Source of the DNA: JASGDC01 sp047605865
GTDB taxonomy: Bacteria > Actinomycetota > Actinomycetes > Actinomycetales > Micrococcaceae
NCBI GenBank assembly: GCA_047605865.1
Contig: JASGFC010000016.1
Location: 1 to 40,310 of the forward strand
DNA length: 40,310 nucleotides
Reading direction: 5' to 3'
The notes under the pieces were generated by a model that saw nothing but the letters and a program-made list of their open reading frames with translations, did not search any database and was not told where the DNA came from. Made by a program: the position numbers and the translations under genes. This document shows positions 16,014 through 25,673 of the stretch, in pieces (positions within the stretch are counted from its first letter, which is position 1; every line of letters begins with the position of its first letter).

Positions 16014-17395
16014 GATAATGGTTCTGTTTTCTCTAACTTCGTATCGAGAGCTTCATCTCCAGCCGTTGCTGTAGCAGTAGCTTCTGCACTATTGTTAGGT
16101 GTTAACAAGTTCTCTTCCTCTGGAGTAAGAGTTTCATTTTCTTCCTCAGCTTCCAAGGCAAGTTGTTGCCTGTCATAGACCTGGAAGAATGGGAAATAAA
16201 TGATAGTAGCAATAGCAACGTTTACCAAGCATAAAACAATTGCTCGCCAGTCTCCTCCTGTTGCTAAAAATGCACCAATAGGAGCAGGTAATGTCCACGG
16301 TGGTTGCACGTACATCAGGTTGACCAGTCCAGCTTTGAAGCTAAACCAAGTCACTGTTGTCATGACCACTGGTGCAAGGATAAAAGGAATGAAGAAAATC
16401 GGATTCAACATAATAGGGAATCCGAAGATTACCGGTTCGTTAATGTTGAAAATACTGGGTACTACACTTGCTCGGCTAATAGACCTGGTATATTTTGCAC
16501 GACCAAAAATTAAAGCACAGATAATCAACCCAATAGTGGCACCTGACCCACCAATCCAAATGAACCACTGGAAGAATGGTTCAGGAGCGATATGTGTTGG
16601 GTGTTGATGATTAGCCACGGCTTCAGCATTTTGATTAAAAAACTGTAACCAAATAGGTTCAGCAATAGTATCTACAATGGAATCTCCGTGAATACCAAAC
16701 ATCCACAAAATGGTAATGAGTAGTACCGGAGCCAGAACACCAAAGTACGTATCTCCTGCTGCTACAAATGGTGAGAAAATAGCTTGAATTACTTTTTCAA
16801 GGTTAATCTTCAAGACCACATTGATAAGCGTCATCACTAAAATCACGATAGCCGCTGGAATAATACTCTCAAAGGATCTGGCAACAGAGCTTGGAACTTG
16901 TTCAGGTAACTTGAACATCAAATTTCGCGATTTACAGAACCGTAAAACCTCCACAGCAAAAACTGCGAGCAGCATGGATGGAAAAATACCAACAGAACCT
17001 AAGCTTGCCATTGGTAAAAACCAATCATCACCTTGTTTGACAGGCATAATACTGAGTAACAAAGCAGCTACAGATAGTTGACCGCCAACGAGTGGATCTA
17101 GATCGTAGCTCTTAGCCAAGTTATAGCCAATACCAAAGCCTATATACAAAGACATGATGAAGAATGTTAATCGGTAAGGGATTAAAATCTGGTCAACATG
17201 AGCACTTGCCCACTTTGCGATAGCCCAGCTCTCTGGGACTGGCGGGAAGGCAATGATGAGGAAGAAACTTCCTACAATGATGAATGGAATTGCAGAAACA
17301 ACACCATTTCGTAATGCTTGTAAGTGGCGTTGCTCCCCTAGCTTTGCAGCAGGGGTAGCCACCTTTGTTTCAAGAAAATCAAATAACTTTTCCAT
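16010..17395 (-). CDS. PTS cellobiose-family EIIC permease
   Basis: This 461-residue membrane permease of the lactose/cellobiose PTS class starts like CelB proteins (EKLFDFLETKVATPAAKLGEQRHLQALRNG, continuing into helix 1). The conserved INEPVIFGFPIMLNP substrate-region motif lies near residue 318. About ten hydrophobic helices are visible. The last 45 residues form an unusual acidic, Ala/Thr-rich hydrophilic tail, which most relatives lack. Upstream is EIIB (24-base gap), and downstream the small membrane gene overlaps by 4 bases. The substrate is probably cellobiose or another beta-glucoside, given the GH1 enzyme in the operon. Confidence 0.93.
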   Translation of the reverse strand: MEKLFDFLETKVATPAAKLGEQRHLQALRNGVVSAIPFIIVGSFFLIIAFPPVPESWAIAKWASAHVDQILIPYRLTFFIMSLYIGFGIGYNLAKSYDLDPLVGGQLSVAALLLSIMPVKQGDDWFLPMASLGSVGIFPSMLLAVFAVEVLRFCKSRNLMFKLPEQVPSSVARSFESIIPAAIVILVMTLINVVLKINLEKVIQAIFSPFVAAGDTYFGVLAPVLLITILWMFGIHGDSIVDTIAEPIWLQFFNQNAEAVANHQHPTHIAPEPFFQWFIWIGGSGATIGLIICALIFGRAKYTRSISRASVVPSIFNINEPVIFGFPIMLNPIFFIPFILAPVVMTTVTWFSFKAGLVNLMYVQPPWTLPAPIGAFLATGGDWRAIVLCLVNVAIATIIYFPFFQVYDRQQLALEAEEENETLTPEEENLLTPNNSAEATATATAGDEALDTKLEKTEPLS

Positions 17396-17419
17396 GATTA
17401 ACCAATCATGCGCACTATC

Positions 17420-17722
17420 CTAGCCAGTAACTAGCTTGAGAAGGTTTGGACCACCCAATGGGCTGTAATCACGTGGTTGAATTAAAGCAATAGGAAGGTT
17501 GTTCTTCTGTGCTGCTGCTTCAAGCCCTGCATAGCGGTGCTTTACTTGTGGCGCAACTAGCACGATATCCCACTGACCTGATGCCATTGCATCCTCAGCT
17601 TGACCTGTGCCTACTGCTTGACTGTGAATTTCTACACCTTGTTTGGCAGCTTCTGTGTTAAGTGATTTCTCCACGATGGCACTTGACATACCACCTGAAC
17701 AGATAAACAATACATTTTTCAT
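17420..17722 (-). CDS. PTS lactose/cellobiose-family EIIB
   Basis: This 100-residue cytoplasmic subunit carries phosphate on Cys8 in the N-terminal VLFICSGGMSSAIVEKSL loop, the hallmark of the lactose/cellobiose EIIB family. It transfers it from EIIA to sugar bound by EIIC. The middle WDIVLVAPQVKHR matches the family core. AGGAG lies 7 bases before the ATG at 17722. It sits between the GH1 gene and EIIC, completing a PTS with separate A, B and C proteins. Confidence 0.93.
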   Translation of the reverse strand: MKNVLFICSGGMSSAIVEKSLNTEAAKQGVEIHSQAVGTGQAEDAMASGQWDIVLVAPQVKHRYAGLEAAAQKNNLPIALIQPRDYSPLGGPNLLKLVTG

Positions 17723-17750
17723 TTTTCTTCTCCTGTTTTATTTACATTGA

Positions 17751-19193
17751 TTATTTAATTTTTAAACCTTGATGATATGTCTTGATAAAGTTTTGATACC
17801 AGTGAAAACTATCTTTCTTGTAGCGTTTGTAACTACCGTTTCCTTCATTGTCAGCATCAACGTATATCACGCCATATCTTTTTTCCATCTCACAGCTTCC
17901 GGCAGAAACAATGTCAATGATTCCCCAAGCGATATAAGCAAGAACAGGTATTCCTTCTTCTTGTGCTTTAATAACTTGAGCAAAATGATCTTCAAAATAC
18001 TGAATTCTGTAACTATCTTCTACTCTGCCCTTAATGAGCTGATCTTTAGCGCCGAAACCATTCTCTGAAACAATGAGTGGCAAGTTGTAACGGTCATAAA
18101 CTTTATGCAATGTGATTTGCAGTCCAAGTGGGTCTATCTGCCAGCCCCATTCGCTAGCTTTAAGGTATGGATTCTTCGTAGTAACGACTAGGTTTCCTGC
18201 TGTCTTTTCGCCTTCTTCTGTGGCAATAATATTTGACGTGTAATACGAAAAAGAAACGAAATCACAGGTATTGGTGGCAAGAAGTTCTTGCTCTTCTTCA
18301 GTAACATTCAAATTCACATTATTCTTTTTAAAGAAGTGATTCATATAGTAGGGGTACTTACCTTTAGCAAGAACATCTAAACAGAACCATTGGTTAACTT
18401 GTTCATCGGTAACTAGTTTAAGGTTATCCTCTGGCTTTGCACTATATGGGTAGTAACAGAAACAAGAAATCATGGCTCCAAAGATTCCTTTAACGTTCAG
18501 TTCTCTGGCTAGTTTAATGGTTTTGGCACTGGCAACAAATTGATAGTGGAGTGATTGAAAGATATCTTGATAGTTATACCCTGCAGTTGTAGGTTTAATG
18601 AGCCCAACACCATTGTATGGGCTAAAGAAACCTGCATTTATTTCGTTGAACGGTAGCCAGAAATCTACGCATTGTCCCCAACGTTTGAGTACAAAATCAG
18701 CAAAATTCATATAGAAGTCAACCATCTTAGCGTTAGTCCAACCACCGTAGTTTTCCACTAAGTTCAATGGAACTGCATAATGATTCATCGTGAGGAAAAT
18801 CTTAATGTCTGCTTCCTTTAACAAAGCGAAAATCTTATCGTAATATGCCACCCCAACTTCATTGGGTTCCTCTTCATCTCCTTGAGGAAATAGCCTAGAC
18901 CAACTAAGCGAAAAACGATAAAGGTCAAGACCAAGTTCTTTAAGTAACGCTATATCTTCTTCGATGTAATCATAGCCTGCAGTACCTTTTCTAAAAGGAT
19001 AGTAATGGATAGAGTTTGGATCTTTAGCTTCATCGATGACTTCTTGCGTTAGTAAACGTGTTTGAGTGGTGGCATTACTTGCCCGTGGTGCATATGGCCG
19101 ACAGTCTTGCGTGTCTAGCCCCTTTTCAGCTACGAAACCGCCTTCGTACTGGCTAGCAGAAGTGGCACCGCCCCAAAGAATAGTGTTCACCAT
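17751..19193 (-). CDS. Glycoside hydrolase family 1, 6-phospho-beta-glucosidase
   Basis: This 480-residue GH1 enzyme should hydrolyse the 6-phospho-beta-glucoside delivered by the PTS. The acid/base is Glu184 (PFNEINAG) and the nucleophile Glu377 (LIVSENGFG). Near the C-terminus, SAGSCEMEKRYGVIYVD carries the Ser-Lys-Tyr set that binds the 6-phosphate, supporting phospho-sugar specificity over plain beta-glucosidase activity. The start ATG at 19193 follows an AAGGTGGT ribosome site. It is the first gene of the PTS operon. Confidence 0.94.
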   Translation of the reverse strand: MVNTILWGGATSASQYEGGFVAEKGLDTQDCRPYAPRASNATTQTRLLTQEVIDEAKDPNSIHYYPFRKGTAGYDYIEEDIALLKELGLDLYRFSLSWSRLFPQGDEEEPNEVGVAYYDKIFALLKEADIKIFLTMNHYAVPLNLVENYGGWTNAKMVDFYMNFADFVLKRWGQCVDFWLPFNEINAGFFSPYNGVGLIKPTTAGYNYQDIFQSLHYQFVASAKTIKLARELNVKGIFGAMISCFCYYPYSAKPEDNLKLVTDEQVNQWFCLDVLAKGKYPYYMNHFFKKNNVNLNVTEEEQELLATNTCDFVSFSYYTSNIIATEEGEKTAGNLVVTTKNPYLKASEWGWQIDPLGLQITLHKVYDRYNLPLIVSENGFGAKDQLIKGRVEDSYRIQYFEDHFAQVIKAQEEGIPVLAYIAWGIIDIVSAGSCEMEKRYGVIYVDADNEGNGSYKRYKKDSFHWYQNFIKTYHQGLKIK

Positions 19194-19233
19194 TGACCAC
19201 CTTTCGATTTTTTAATAGTAACGGAAGATGAGT

Positions 19234-19263
19234 ATATTAAGAAGGTGGTGTGGAGTTTTGTAA
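19234..19263 (-). promoter_or_regulatory. Candidate promoter of the PTS operon
   Basis: TTACAA (minus, 19263-19258) and TAATAT (19239-19234) are 18 bases apart and upstream of the GH1 gene. The -35 is weak, so confidence is modest. The perfect dyad at 19266-19280 abuts it. Confidence 0.35.
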
Positions 19264-19265
19264 TC

Positions 19266-19280
19266 TTATTGAAACAATAA
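19266..19280. promoter_or_regulatory. Inverted repeat TTATTG-AAA-CAATAA
   Basis: This perfect 6-bp dyad lies between the adnB stop and the PTS operon, directly upstream of the candidate -35. It could bind the operon's regulator, which is not encoded nearby. It is too AT-rich and lacks a T-tract for a terminator. Confidence 0.4.
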
Positions 19281-19299
19281 ATAGTTTTAAGACTTGAAC

Positions 19300-22200
19300 T
19301 TAAGAAAGTGCATTGCGCACTATCTGTTCAAGTTCTTCTCTACTGGCTAGCTCATCACGATATTCTGCATGATTATCATTGATGTAATAAAAACAGGCTT
19401 TGATTTTATTGACATCAATGTTGTGCAGCTGGGCGTAAGCAAGGCGATAAATAGCTAGCTGCAGTGAAGCACTTTCCATGTTTTTACCTTCAGGCATGAC
19501 CCCAGTTTTCCAATCAACTAAAGTGTATCCGTCTTGGTCTTTGAAAATAGCATCAATACGTCCAGGAATAGTAACATCCTCTAAGGAGAGTTCAATAGGG
19601 GCTTCAACTGCAACAGCCTGCTTCTGCGCCCATTCTGAGTTTTCAAAGATAGCTATTAACTCTTCAAGATCTGCTGCAGCTGGTTCTTCTAGCTCTTGTA
19701 CATCATCAAATAAAGAATCTCCTGCTTTTTCAAAATAGTGCTGTGCCCATTCATGGAAAGAATTACCTCGCTTAGCACGCGGATTTGGTTTAAAAGGCAT
19801 AGGTCTTCTTAAACGCGCAGCAAGCTCTTCTGGTTTACTGGATAGCTCCACAATTTGTGAAGCAGATAACCTTGACGGCAATGGAATATTGTTTGTAGGA
19901 CGATCTTGAGCTTGCTTCTTACGTAAAGTCTCATAATTCTGAAAAAGTGTACTGATGTGTGGATCGCTAAAAGAAGTATCTGAAGTTCCCTGATATTTTT
20001 TAATCAGTTCCACAGCTTCATTAATTGCTTGCCTACGGCTTCCGAGTGCATCATACGGCCATTGGCTTACTAAAATCTCAGCATCCAAAGCTGGATTTTC
20101 TTCTTCAGCTTCTTCATTGGTAACCCAGTGCAGCGTATCTGCATCACTTAAGCAAATTTCATCAAGGAAGCGACTAACTTCACGTTTCTTCTTTGTAGTT
20201 CCTGTATAGACAGAAGTTGTGAGCAATAAGAACTCTTTTGCACGAGTAAAGGCAACATAAGCCAGTCTGCGTTCTTCTTGGTAGAAATGATCTTTTGAAG
20301 GTTCTTTGAGATGTTCAAGATAAGAATCAACGAGTGATTTTTGATCCGATTGTGTGGAAGGATCCCATTGGGGTAAATCTTTGGCATCACCTCGCAAAGG
20401 CCATGGGACAGCACCTTTATCTGAAATCCAGTCCGTTGCCCTAGGAGTATCTGGAAAAGAGCCTTCACTTAATTGTGGAATAATCACAATATCCCACTCT
20501 AATCCCTTAGCAGAATGGACTGTAGTAAGTTGCACAGCATCCCTATTTGCCTCAGGTTCAGGCATTTCTAAACCATTTTCTTGCTCTTTAGCTATCTCTA
20601 ACCAGGAGAGAAAATCACTTAAACTTCCAGCATCCCTACGAAAATATTCTTTAGAAACATTGAGGAATTCGTGTATGTGACGCATAGCAATTTTGCTATT
20701 TTGCGCCACAACCTTTAGTTCAAGGTCTAGGTACATAGATTTCACCACACGATACACAAAATCCGGAAGTTCCAGATATTGCAGAGTACGTAATTGAGCT
20801 AGATGCTGCGCTAAAGCTTTTAACCTCTGGTAGCCTTCCTTGCTCAGTTTGCTAGCTTTAACCACGAAATCTTCATCTATAGTGCGTAGTGCATCAATGG
20901 CATCAATCAAGGAATACTCATCCAAAGTTTCTGGAATGTATTGAGAATTTTCAGTGCTAGTTCGTTTTTTGTAGCTTTCTTCCTGTAAGGCTTGAGCTAA
21001 AACCTTAAGTTCTTTAAGATCGCGAGCACCTAGTTGCCATCGTGCCCCCATGAGGATTCTCATGATAGCTTCTGGTTCATCAGGGTTATCAATGGCCTGC
21101 AACATTGAGACAAGGTCAATTACCTCTGGTGTATCTAAGAGTCCTGCTAGCCCAAGAATTTGGCACGGAATATCTCTGGCGTTGAGTGCTTTTTCAATTT
21201 CAGCATAGAAAGATTTCTTACGACACAAAATGGCAATAGCAGGCCGTATTGTGTCTTTGTTGTTCCATTTGGCTTCAATAAAGTCTGCTATGCTTTCACT
21301 TTCTTCAGCATTGGTCTCAAAGCGAGCTTGCTTGACGTTACCCTGCTCTGATTGTGGTTTTGATTCTAGTTCAGCTATGTCAAGGCCATATGTTGCTAGA
21401 GGTTTAACAATCTTATTGGCTGCATCGAGAATCTTTGTTTGATTACGCCATGACGTAGAAAGGTTACTTACTGGCACTCGTCCGTATTTTTTACTCACGA
21501 AATTTTGTGCGAACCTGCCCATCCCCCCTGAAGAGGCGCCACGCCAACCATAAATAGACTGGTTAGGGTCTCCAACGGCCGTAATTGCATGCTCAGTGCC
21601 AAAGAGTTTCTCAAAGAGTTCCATTTGCGCAAAAGAAGTATCTTGAAATTCATCGAGAAGAACAACTTTATATTTCTCTCGTTGGTCTTCTCCTGCTTGT
21701 TTCACGTTGATAGCAATTTCTGCAGCAAGTTTGATGAGGTCACCAAAGTCAACAAGGCCTTGAATTCGTTTTTCGTCCTCAAATTTTTGGGCAATTTCTG
21801 CCACAACAATGCGTTCTTTGAGTGGAAATAGGTAGTCTGTTTTATCTTTCATTCGCGGACGTTTACCTTCAGGTGCTTCAGGAAGTGCCTCAAAGTACGC
21901 TATTTGCTCTTGCAGAAAAGAAATAACATCTGCTGGTTCTATTAAGTGCTCTGCGCATTGCCCACTAAAAGTGATGATGTATCTGCATAAAGAGCTTAGC
22001 GCTGAGGTAATATTCTGTGCATCTCCGGGATAATCTTCAACAAGTTTTTTGACTAAACTCCAGCTTTCAGTTGCACCCATAGGTTCTGTTGGACCTTCTA
22101 CACCTAGAGTAAAACCGTATTCGTTGACGAGTGCTTGAGCATAAGAATGATATGTTGAAACGGTTGGTGCTGCAAATTCAAAGTTTTTCGGCATTAAATG

Positions 22201-22488
22201 TGCTTCTTGCAAGGCTGCAATTCCGGTAAAGATTCGCTCTGAAAGCTCTGTTGCTGCTTTCTTGGTGAAAGTAACACCTAGAATTTCTTGGGGATTAACT
22301 ATCCCATTTGCAATGAGCCATAAAACCCTTGAAGACATTGTTTCAGTTTTTCCAGAACCAGCACCGGCTACTACGAGTTGTGGTTGCAGTTCAGCTGTAA
22401 TAACGGCGCACTGTTCGTCTGTAGGATGCGGTTTGCCCATAGCATCAGCTATTTGCTCAGGAGTAACCTGGTGCAGTGTCTTACTCAT
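19300..22488 (-). CDS. adnB: AdnB-like UvrD helicase-nuclease
   Basis: This is a superfamily 1A helicase with a C-terminal RecB-like nuclease, partner of the AdnA-like protein in double-strand break resection. From the start at 22488 it is 1062 residues. Walker A GAGSGKT is at 42-48, followed by VVLLDEFQDTS (Walker B) and AVGDPNQSIYGWRGA (motif III); TTVHSAKGLEWD and YVAFTRAKEFLLL come later. The nuclease carries LVDWKTG and QLAIYRLAYAQ near the C-terminus and has no iron-sulfur cysteine set. I chose the ATG at 22488 because it overlaps the adnA stop as ATGA; a start 12 codons earlier is possible. The gene order matches mycobacterial adnA-adnB. Confidence 0.85.
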   Translation of the reverse strand: MSKTLHQVTPEQIADAMGKPHPTDEQCAVITAELQPQLVVAGAGSGKTETMSSRVLWLIANGIVNPQEILGVTFTKKAATELSERIFTGIAALQEAHLMPKNFEFAAPTVSTYHSYAQALVNEYGFTLGVEGPTEPMGATESWSLVKKLVEDYPGDAQNITSALSSLCRYIITFSGQCAEHLIEPADVISFLQEQIAYFEALPEAPEGKRPRMKDKTDYLFPLKERIVVAEIAQKFEDEKRIQGLVDFGDLIKLAAEIAINVKQAGEDQREKYKVVLLDEFQDTSFAQMELFEKLFGTEHAITAVGDPNQSIYGWRGASSGGMGRFAQNFVSKKYGRVPVSNLSTSWRNQTKILDAANKIVKPLATYGLDIAELESKPQSEQGNVKQARFETNAEESESIADFIEAKWNNKDTIRPAIAILCRKKSFYAEIEKALNARDIPCQILGLAGLLDTPEVIDLVSMLQAIDNPDEPEAIMRILMGARWQLGARDLKELKVLAQALQEESYKKRTSTENSQYIPETLDEYSLIDAIDALRTIDEDFVVKASKLSKEGYQRLKALAQHLAQLRTLQYLELPDFVYRVVKSMYLDLELKVVAQNSKIAMRHIHEFLNVSKEYFRRDAGSLSDFLSWLEIAKEQENGLEMPEPEANRDAVQLTTVHSAKGLEWDIVIIPQLSEGSFPDTPRATDWISDKGAVPWPLRGDAKDLPQWDPSTQSDQKSLVDSYLEHLKEPSKDHFYQEERRLAYVAFTRAKEFLLLTTSVYTGTTKKKREVSRFLDEICLSDADTLHWVTNEEAEEENPALDAEILVSQWPYDALGSRRQAINEAVELIKKYQGTSDTSFSDPHISTLFQNYETLRKKQAQDRPTNNIPLPSRLSASQIVELSSKPEELAARLRRPMPFKPNPRAKRGNSFHEWAQHYFEKAGDSLFDDVQELEEPAAADLEELIAIFENSEWAQKQAVAVEAPIELSLEDVTIPGRIDAIFKDQDGYTLVDWKTGVMPEGKNMESASLQLAIYRLAYAQLHNIDVNKIKACFYYINDNHAEYRDELASREELEQIVRNALS

Positions 22489-25400
22489 AGTTCTGTAACC
22501 TGCTTTCCAAGACACAATGGGCACACTTGAGGAACATCACAAGGCTCTCTGCCAAAAGTGTTCTCTGCTGGATTATGTCTAGCTTCAAAAGTGCTGTGAG
22601 ACATCAATTCTGCAGCTTCTTCAACTAAGGCAGCTACTTCTTCTAATTCTTTACTGGTGAGTGGATCTTGTTGTGGTAACGCTACAGATTTATTAGTGGT
22701 ACCAAGACCTACTAGAATAGCGCCAGCACTTTGCGTTCCATGTTCTTTAAAAGCGCCTCGATCAATTGCTAATTGGTAGCCTCGCATTTGAACATGGGCT
22801 TTGGCTTCGTCTTTTGAAATACGTGCCTTACCAGTTTTGTAGTCAACGGCCATGAGCTTACCTGTGCTGTCTTGTTCCAAGCGGTCCATGGTGCCATGCA
22901 AAATTACTTTACCAACTTTAACACTAAATGGTTTCTCGCTAACAACTAATGTGCGCTTATTCTGATGCATGCTCTTCATATATTCTGCAACAAAATCCAT
23001 CATTTTAAGCACACGTTCTTGCTCTTTCACATCTGCCCACGATGTGCCTACGCCAAGTTCTTTCCAGCGTTGTAAGAGAGCTTCTCTTAATTGCTCAGCT
23101 GATGCATCAGGGTAAGCTTCAGCAATAGCATGGACCAAAGTACCGAGGCTTCTTGCATAATCAGTTGAGGCTGTACCACCCACCGTAGAGACCATCCAGC
23201 ACAGTGGACATCGATGAACTTGATCTAAACGGCTTGGAGAAACTCTAATCTCTTCACCTTCATCATAGAAAGGTGCTGTGCTTGAGAAATCTTTAACCCC
23301 CCACCAGTTTTCTAAGCGAGCACCAGCTTCATCTTGACTAATTAAGGCCAGGAACTTTGCTGCTTCTTGCTTTTTCTGTTGGCTACTTTCTGGGTTTTCT
23401 AGTATCTTACGCAATTGCACGATAATAGAATCTACAGAATATTTTTGATCAACACTTGGGGTACCATGAATGACCTGATGCTCAGCAATCTGCGCTGCTT
23501 GCATGAAAAAGGCTGAAACTTGCTGCTCTTCAGATGATACTGCTGTAAGAATAAGGTAATCTTTAGCTCTAGAGATAGCACAAAGGAATGCCCTGAGCTC
23601 CTGAAAGTATTGTTCTTTGAGTTGAGCACTTAAAAGCGTAACAGGCTCATCATTTATTTTTTCGATGAATTTTTGAGTTTCAAAAATATCTGCAATGAGC
23701 CTTTTTTGTGGCCAAGCACCCTCTTGAAGCCCTGGAACAAGAACACAGCTGAACTCTTGCCCCACAGCACCTGCCGGAGTGAGTAAGTTAACACCTTTAA
23801 GTGCAAGAGACTGAGAAGCTAAGAGGTCTTCAACAACTTCTTGACTACGTACGTGAGTGATAAAGTTATTGATGGATGCAGCCTGCTGACGTTCGCTGAA
23901 CCTTGCTGCAAGTGTAAACAGCGCCACAACGGCATCTAGATTGTGATCTGCAACCTTACTTTCTGGCGATAGATTTAAGGCTTGATCTTTCCAAAGATCT
24001 GCCTTTTTGCTTACTTCCCAAACCTTCCATAAAGCCTCTTCCACGCTGTAGTTAGAATTGTGTTGGACTGTATCTGCCTCTTTAAGCATGGCCTTAAACA
24101 ATGAAAACTTAGCTAAAATAGTTTCGCTGAGACCTTCTAGCAGCTCTTGCTGAGACAGCGCCTGTAGCAGTAAGGAATCGGAGGAATCATGATTCTGTTG
24201 CGCACGAGCATTGATTCGTAGTTGTTGTCTGAGCTTTCGCACTTCAACACTGCTCATTGAAATGTAAATATTGCGTAAAAAGTTTTCTACAGTTTCAGCA
24301 AGTTCAGTAACGTTATAGTCTTCTTTCGGATTAAAGTTCAACAACGGTGTGAGAGCATAAATATCTAGTAAGGGTTGCACTGCTTGTTCTTCTTTAAGAG
24401 GAAGCTCTGCAACTTTAACCACCACTGGAATATCTTTTTGACGCAGCACTTGCTCAAAACGTTGTAATTGATGATGATTATTAGCGATGATGGCACATTC
24501 TTCCCAAGGGACATTATGTTCAACATGCACTATAGAAAGTTGATCTACCACGATATCTTCTTCATCAAGTTCGCTATCAGTTTGAAATAAAGCCACGTGA
24601 GAAGAACCCGCTTTGACATATTGTTTGTTATACCGCCGCTCGCCTTTACCAAAAGCAGGTAATTGCTCGTTGAGGGCATCGTAAATTTTGGCAATATCCT
24701 CATTGAAACCAAAAACTGTTTTTAAGTTCGTTTCAGTATAAGAAAGCTTCGCGTGATGTGCCATTTCCTGCAACTTAGTAAAACTTTGTGGCCTGGCTCC
24801 ACGAAACCCCTGCACTGTGACTTCAGGGTTAGAAGCAATGAGTATATTACTTTGCGCAGACAAAAGTTGTTCCAGCAATTCAAGATGAGCATAGGAAGCA
24901 TCTTGAAGATCATCAATTAAAATATTTTGATAGTGCTGCACCCTATCTGCTCTAAGTTTTTCATTAGTTTTAAGCACTTCAATAGCAGTTCTGAGCAACT
25001 CTGCTGGAGCATATGCTTCCGGAAAACGTAAAGAAACAACGTTGAGGTAATCACGGAAAATTTGAGCTAGAACTACAAAAAGCTGATTGTGTTCTTGATG
25101 AGCAAATGCAGCAATCTGCTCTGGACCTAGAGCAGATTCTGCACACATATCGAAAAAATCACGAATGTTTTTCCGTAGAGCAAAGGTGTTCTGGGCAGCT
25201 TGATACTCTACTGGCCATTGAAGATGTAAAGAATCTTGATCTTCATAGGCTTTCAACATTTCAGCCAACAAAGCATCTTGTTCAGCACCACTTAACAGCC
25301 TAATCTTAGAGCTTACATCTGGGATAACATCTTCAGCTCTGGCCTGACTCACAATTTCAAAAGCTACTGCTTGCCAGCTTTTAACAGCAGGCAAGGCCTC

Positions 25401-25673
25401 ATCGTGAACTGTTAATTCTGAAAGCTCATTTCTTAAACGCGCCCCTGTAGAACGTGAAGAGGCAATAACTAGACTTTGTTCAAAACCTACACCTTTTTTA
25501 GCTAATTCAAGTGCACGATACTTTAATACTGCAGTTTTTCCAGTAGCTGCACCGCCTAACATCAGTTGTAGCGAAGGCATACTAGGTAAAGCTACTAACT
25601 CTTCTTGGCTTGGTGACAAAGAAAGACTACGATGAGTCTTTGTTGCAGGCACCAAACGTGGGGCATTGTGCAT
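22485..25673 (-). CDS. adnA: AdnA-like helicase-nuclease with iron-sulfur cysteines
   Basis: This 1062-residue protein is the partner of the AdnB-like helicase. Walker A GGAATGKT is at 40-47, but the Walker B reads LIDDLQDAS, with Asp in place of the usual Glu, consistent with a weaker or regulatory motor. The C-terminal nuclease has AVDYKTGKA. A cysteine pair CPLC in the middle-to-late part (RCPLCWMV), with CDVPQVCPLC at the very end, looks like an AddB-type 4Fe-4S staple. Its ATG overlaps the TAA of the HAD phosphatase gene by one base. AdnAB replaces RecBCD in many actinobacteria. Confidence 0.82.
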   Translation of the reverse strand: MHNAPRLVPATKTHRSLSLSPSQEELVALPSMPSLQLMLGGAATGKTAVLKYRALELAKKGVGFEQSLVIASSRSTGARLRNELSELTVHDEALPAVKSWQAVAFEIVSQARAEDVIPDVSSKIRLLSGAEQDALLAEMLKAYEDQDSLHLQWPVEYQAAQNTFALRKNIRDFFDMCAESALGPEQIAAFAHQEHNQLFVVLAQIFRDYLNVVSLRFPEAYAPAELLRTAIEVLKTNEKLRADRVQHYQNILIDDLQDASYAHLELLEQLLSAQSNILIASNPEVTVQGFRGARPQSFTKLQEMAHHAKLSYTETNLKTVFGFNEDIAKIYDALNEQLPAFGKGERRYNKQYVKAGSSHVALFQTDSELDEEDIVVDQLSIVHVEHNVPWEECAIIANNHHQLQRFEQVLRQKDIPVVVKVAELPLKEEQAVQPLLDIYALTPLLNFNPKEDYNVTELAETVENFLRNIYISMSSVEVRKLRQQLRINARAQQNHDSSDSLLLQALSQQELLEGLSETILAKFSLFKAMLKEADTVQHNSNYSVEEALWKVWEVSKKADLWKDQALNLSPESKVADHNLDAVVALFTLAARFSERQQAASINNFITHVRSQEVVEDLLASQSLALKGVNLLTPAGAVGQEFSCVLVPGLQEGAWPQKRLIADIFETQKFIEKINDEPVTLLSAQLKEQYFQELRAFLCAISRAKDYLILTAVSSEEQQVSAFFMQAAQIAEHQVIHGTPSVDQKYSVDSIIVQLRKILENPESSQQKKQEAAKFLALISQDEAGARLENWWGVKDFSSTAPFYDEGEEIRVSPSRLDQVHRCPLCWMVSTVGGTASTDYARSLGTLVHAIAEAYPDASAEQLREALLQRWKELGVGTSWADVKEQERVLKMMDFVAEYMKSMHQNKRTLVVSEKPFSVKVGKVILHGTMDRLEQDSTGKLMAVDYKTGKARISKDEAKAHVQMRGYQLAIDRGAFKEHGTQSAGAILVGLGTTNKSVALPQQDPLTSKELEEVAALVEEAAELMSHSTFEARHNPAENTFGREPCDVPQVCPLCLGKQVTEL

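Noticed and set aside
16200..16607. A 135-codon plus-strand ORF opposite EIIC
   Set aside because: It is the reverse of a membrane protein's coding frame, with no ribosome site and a position fully explained by EIIC.
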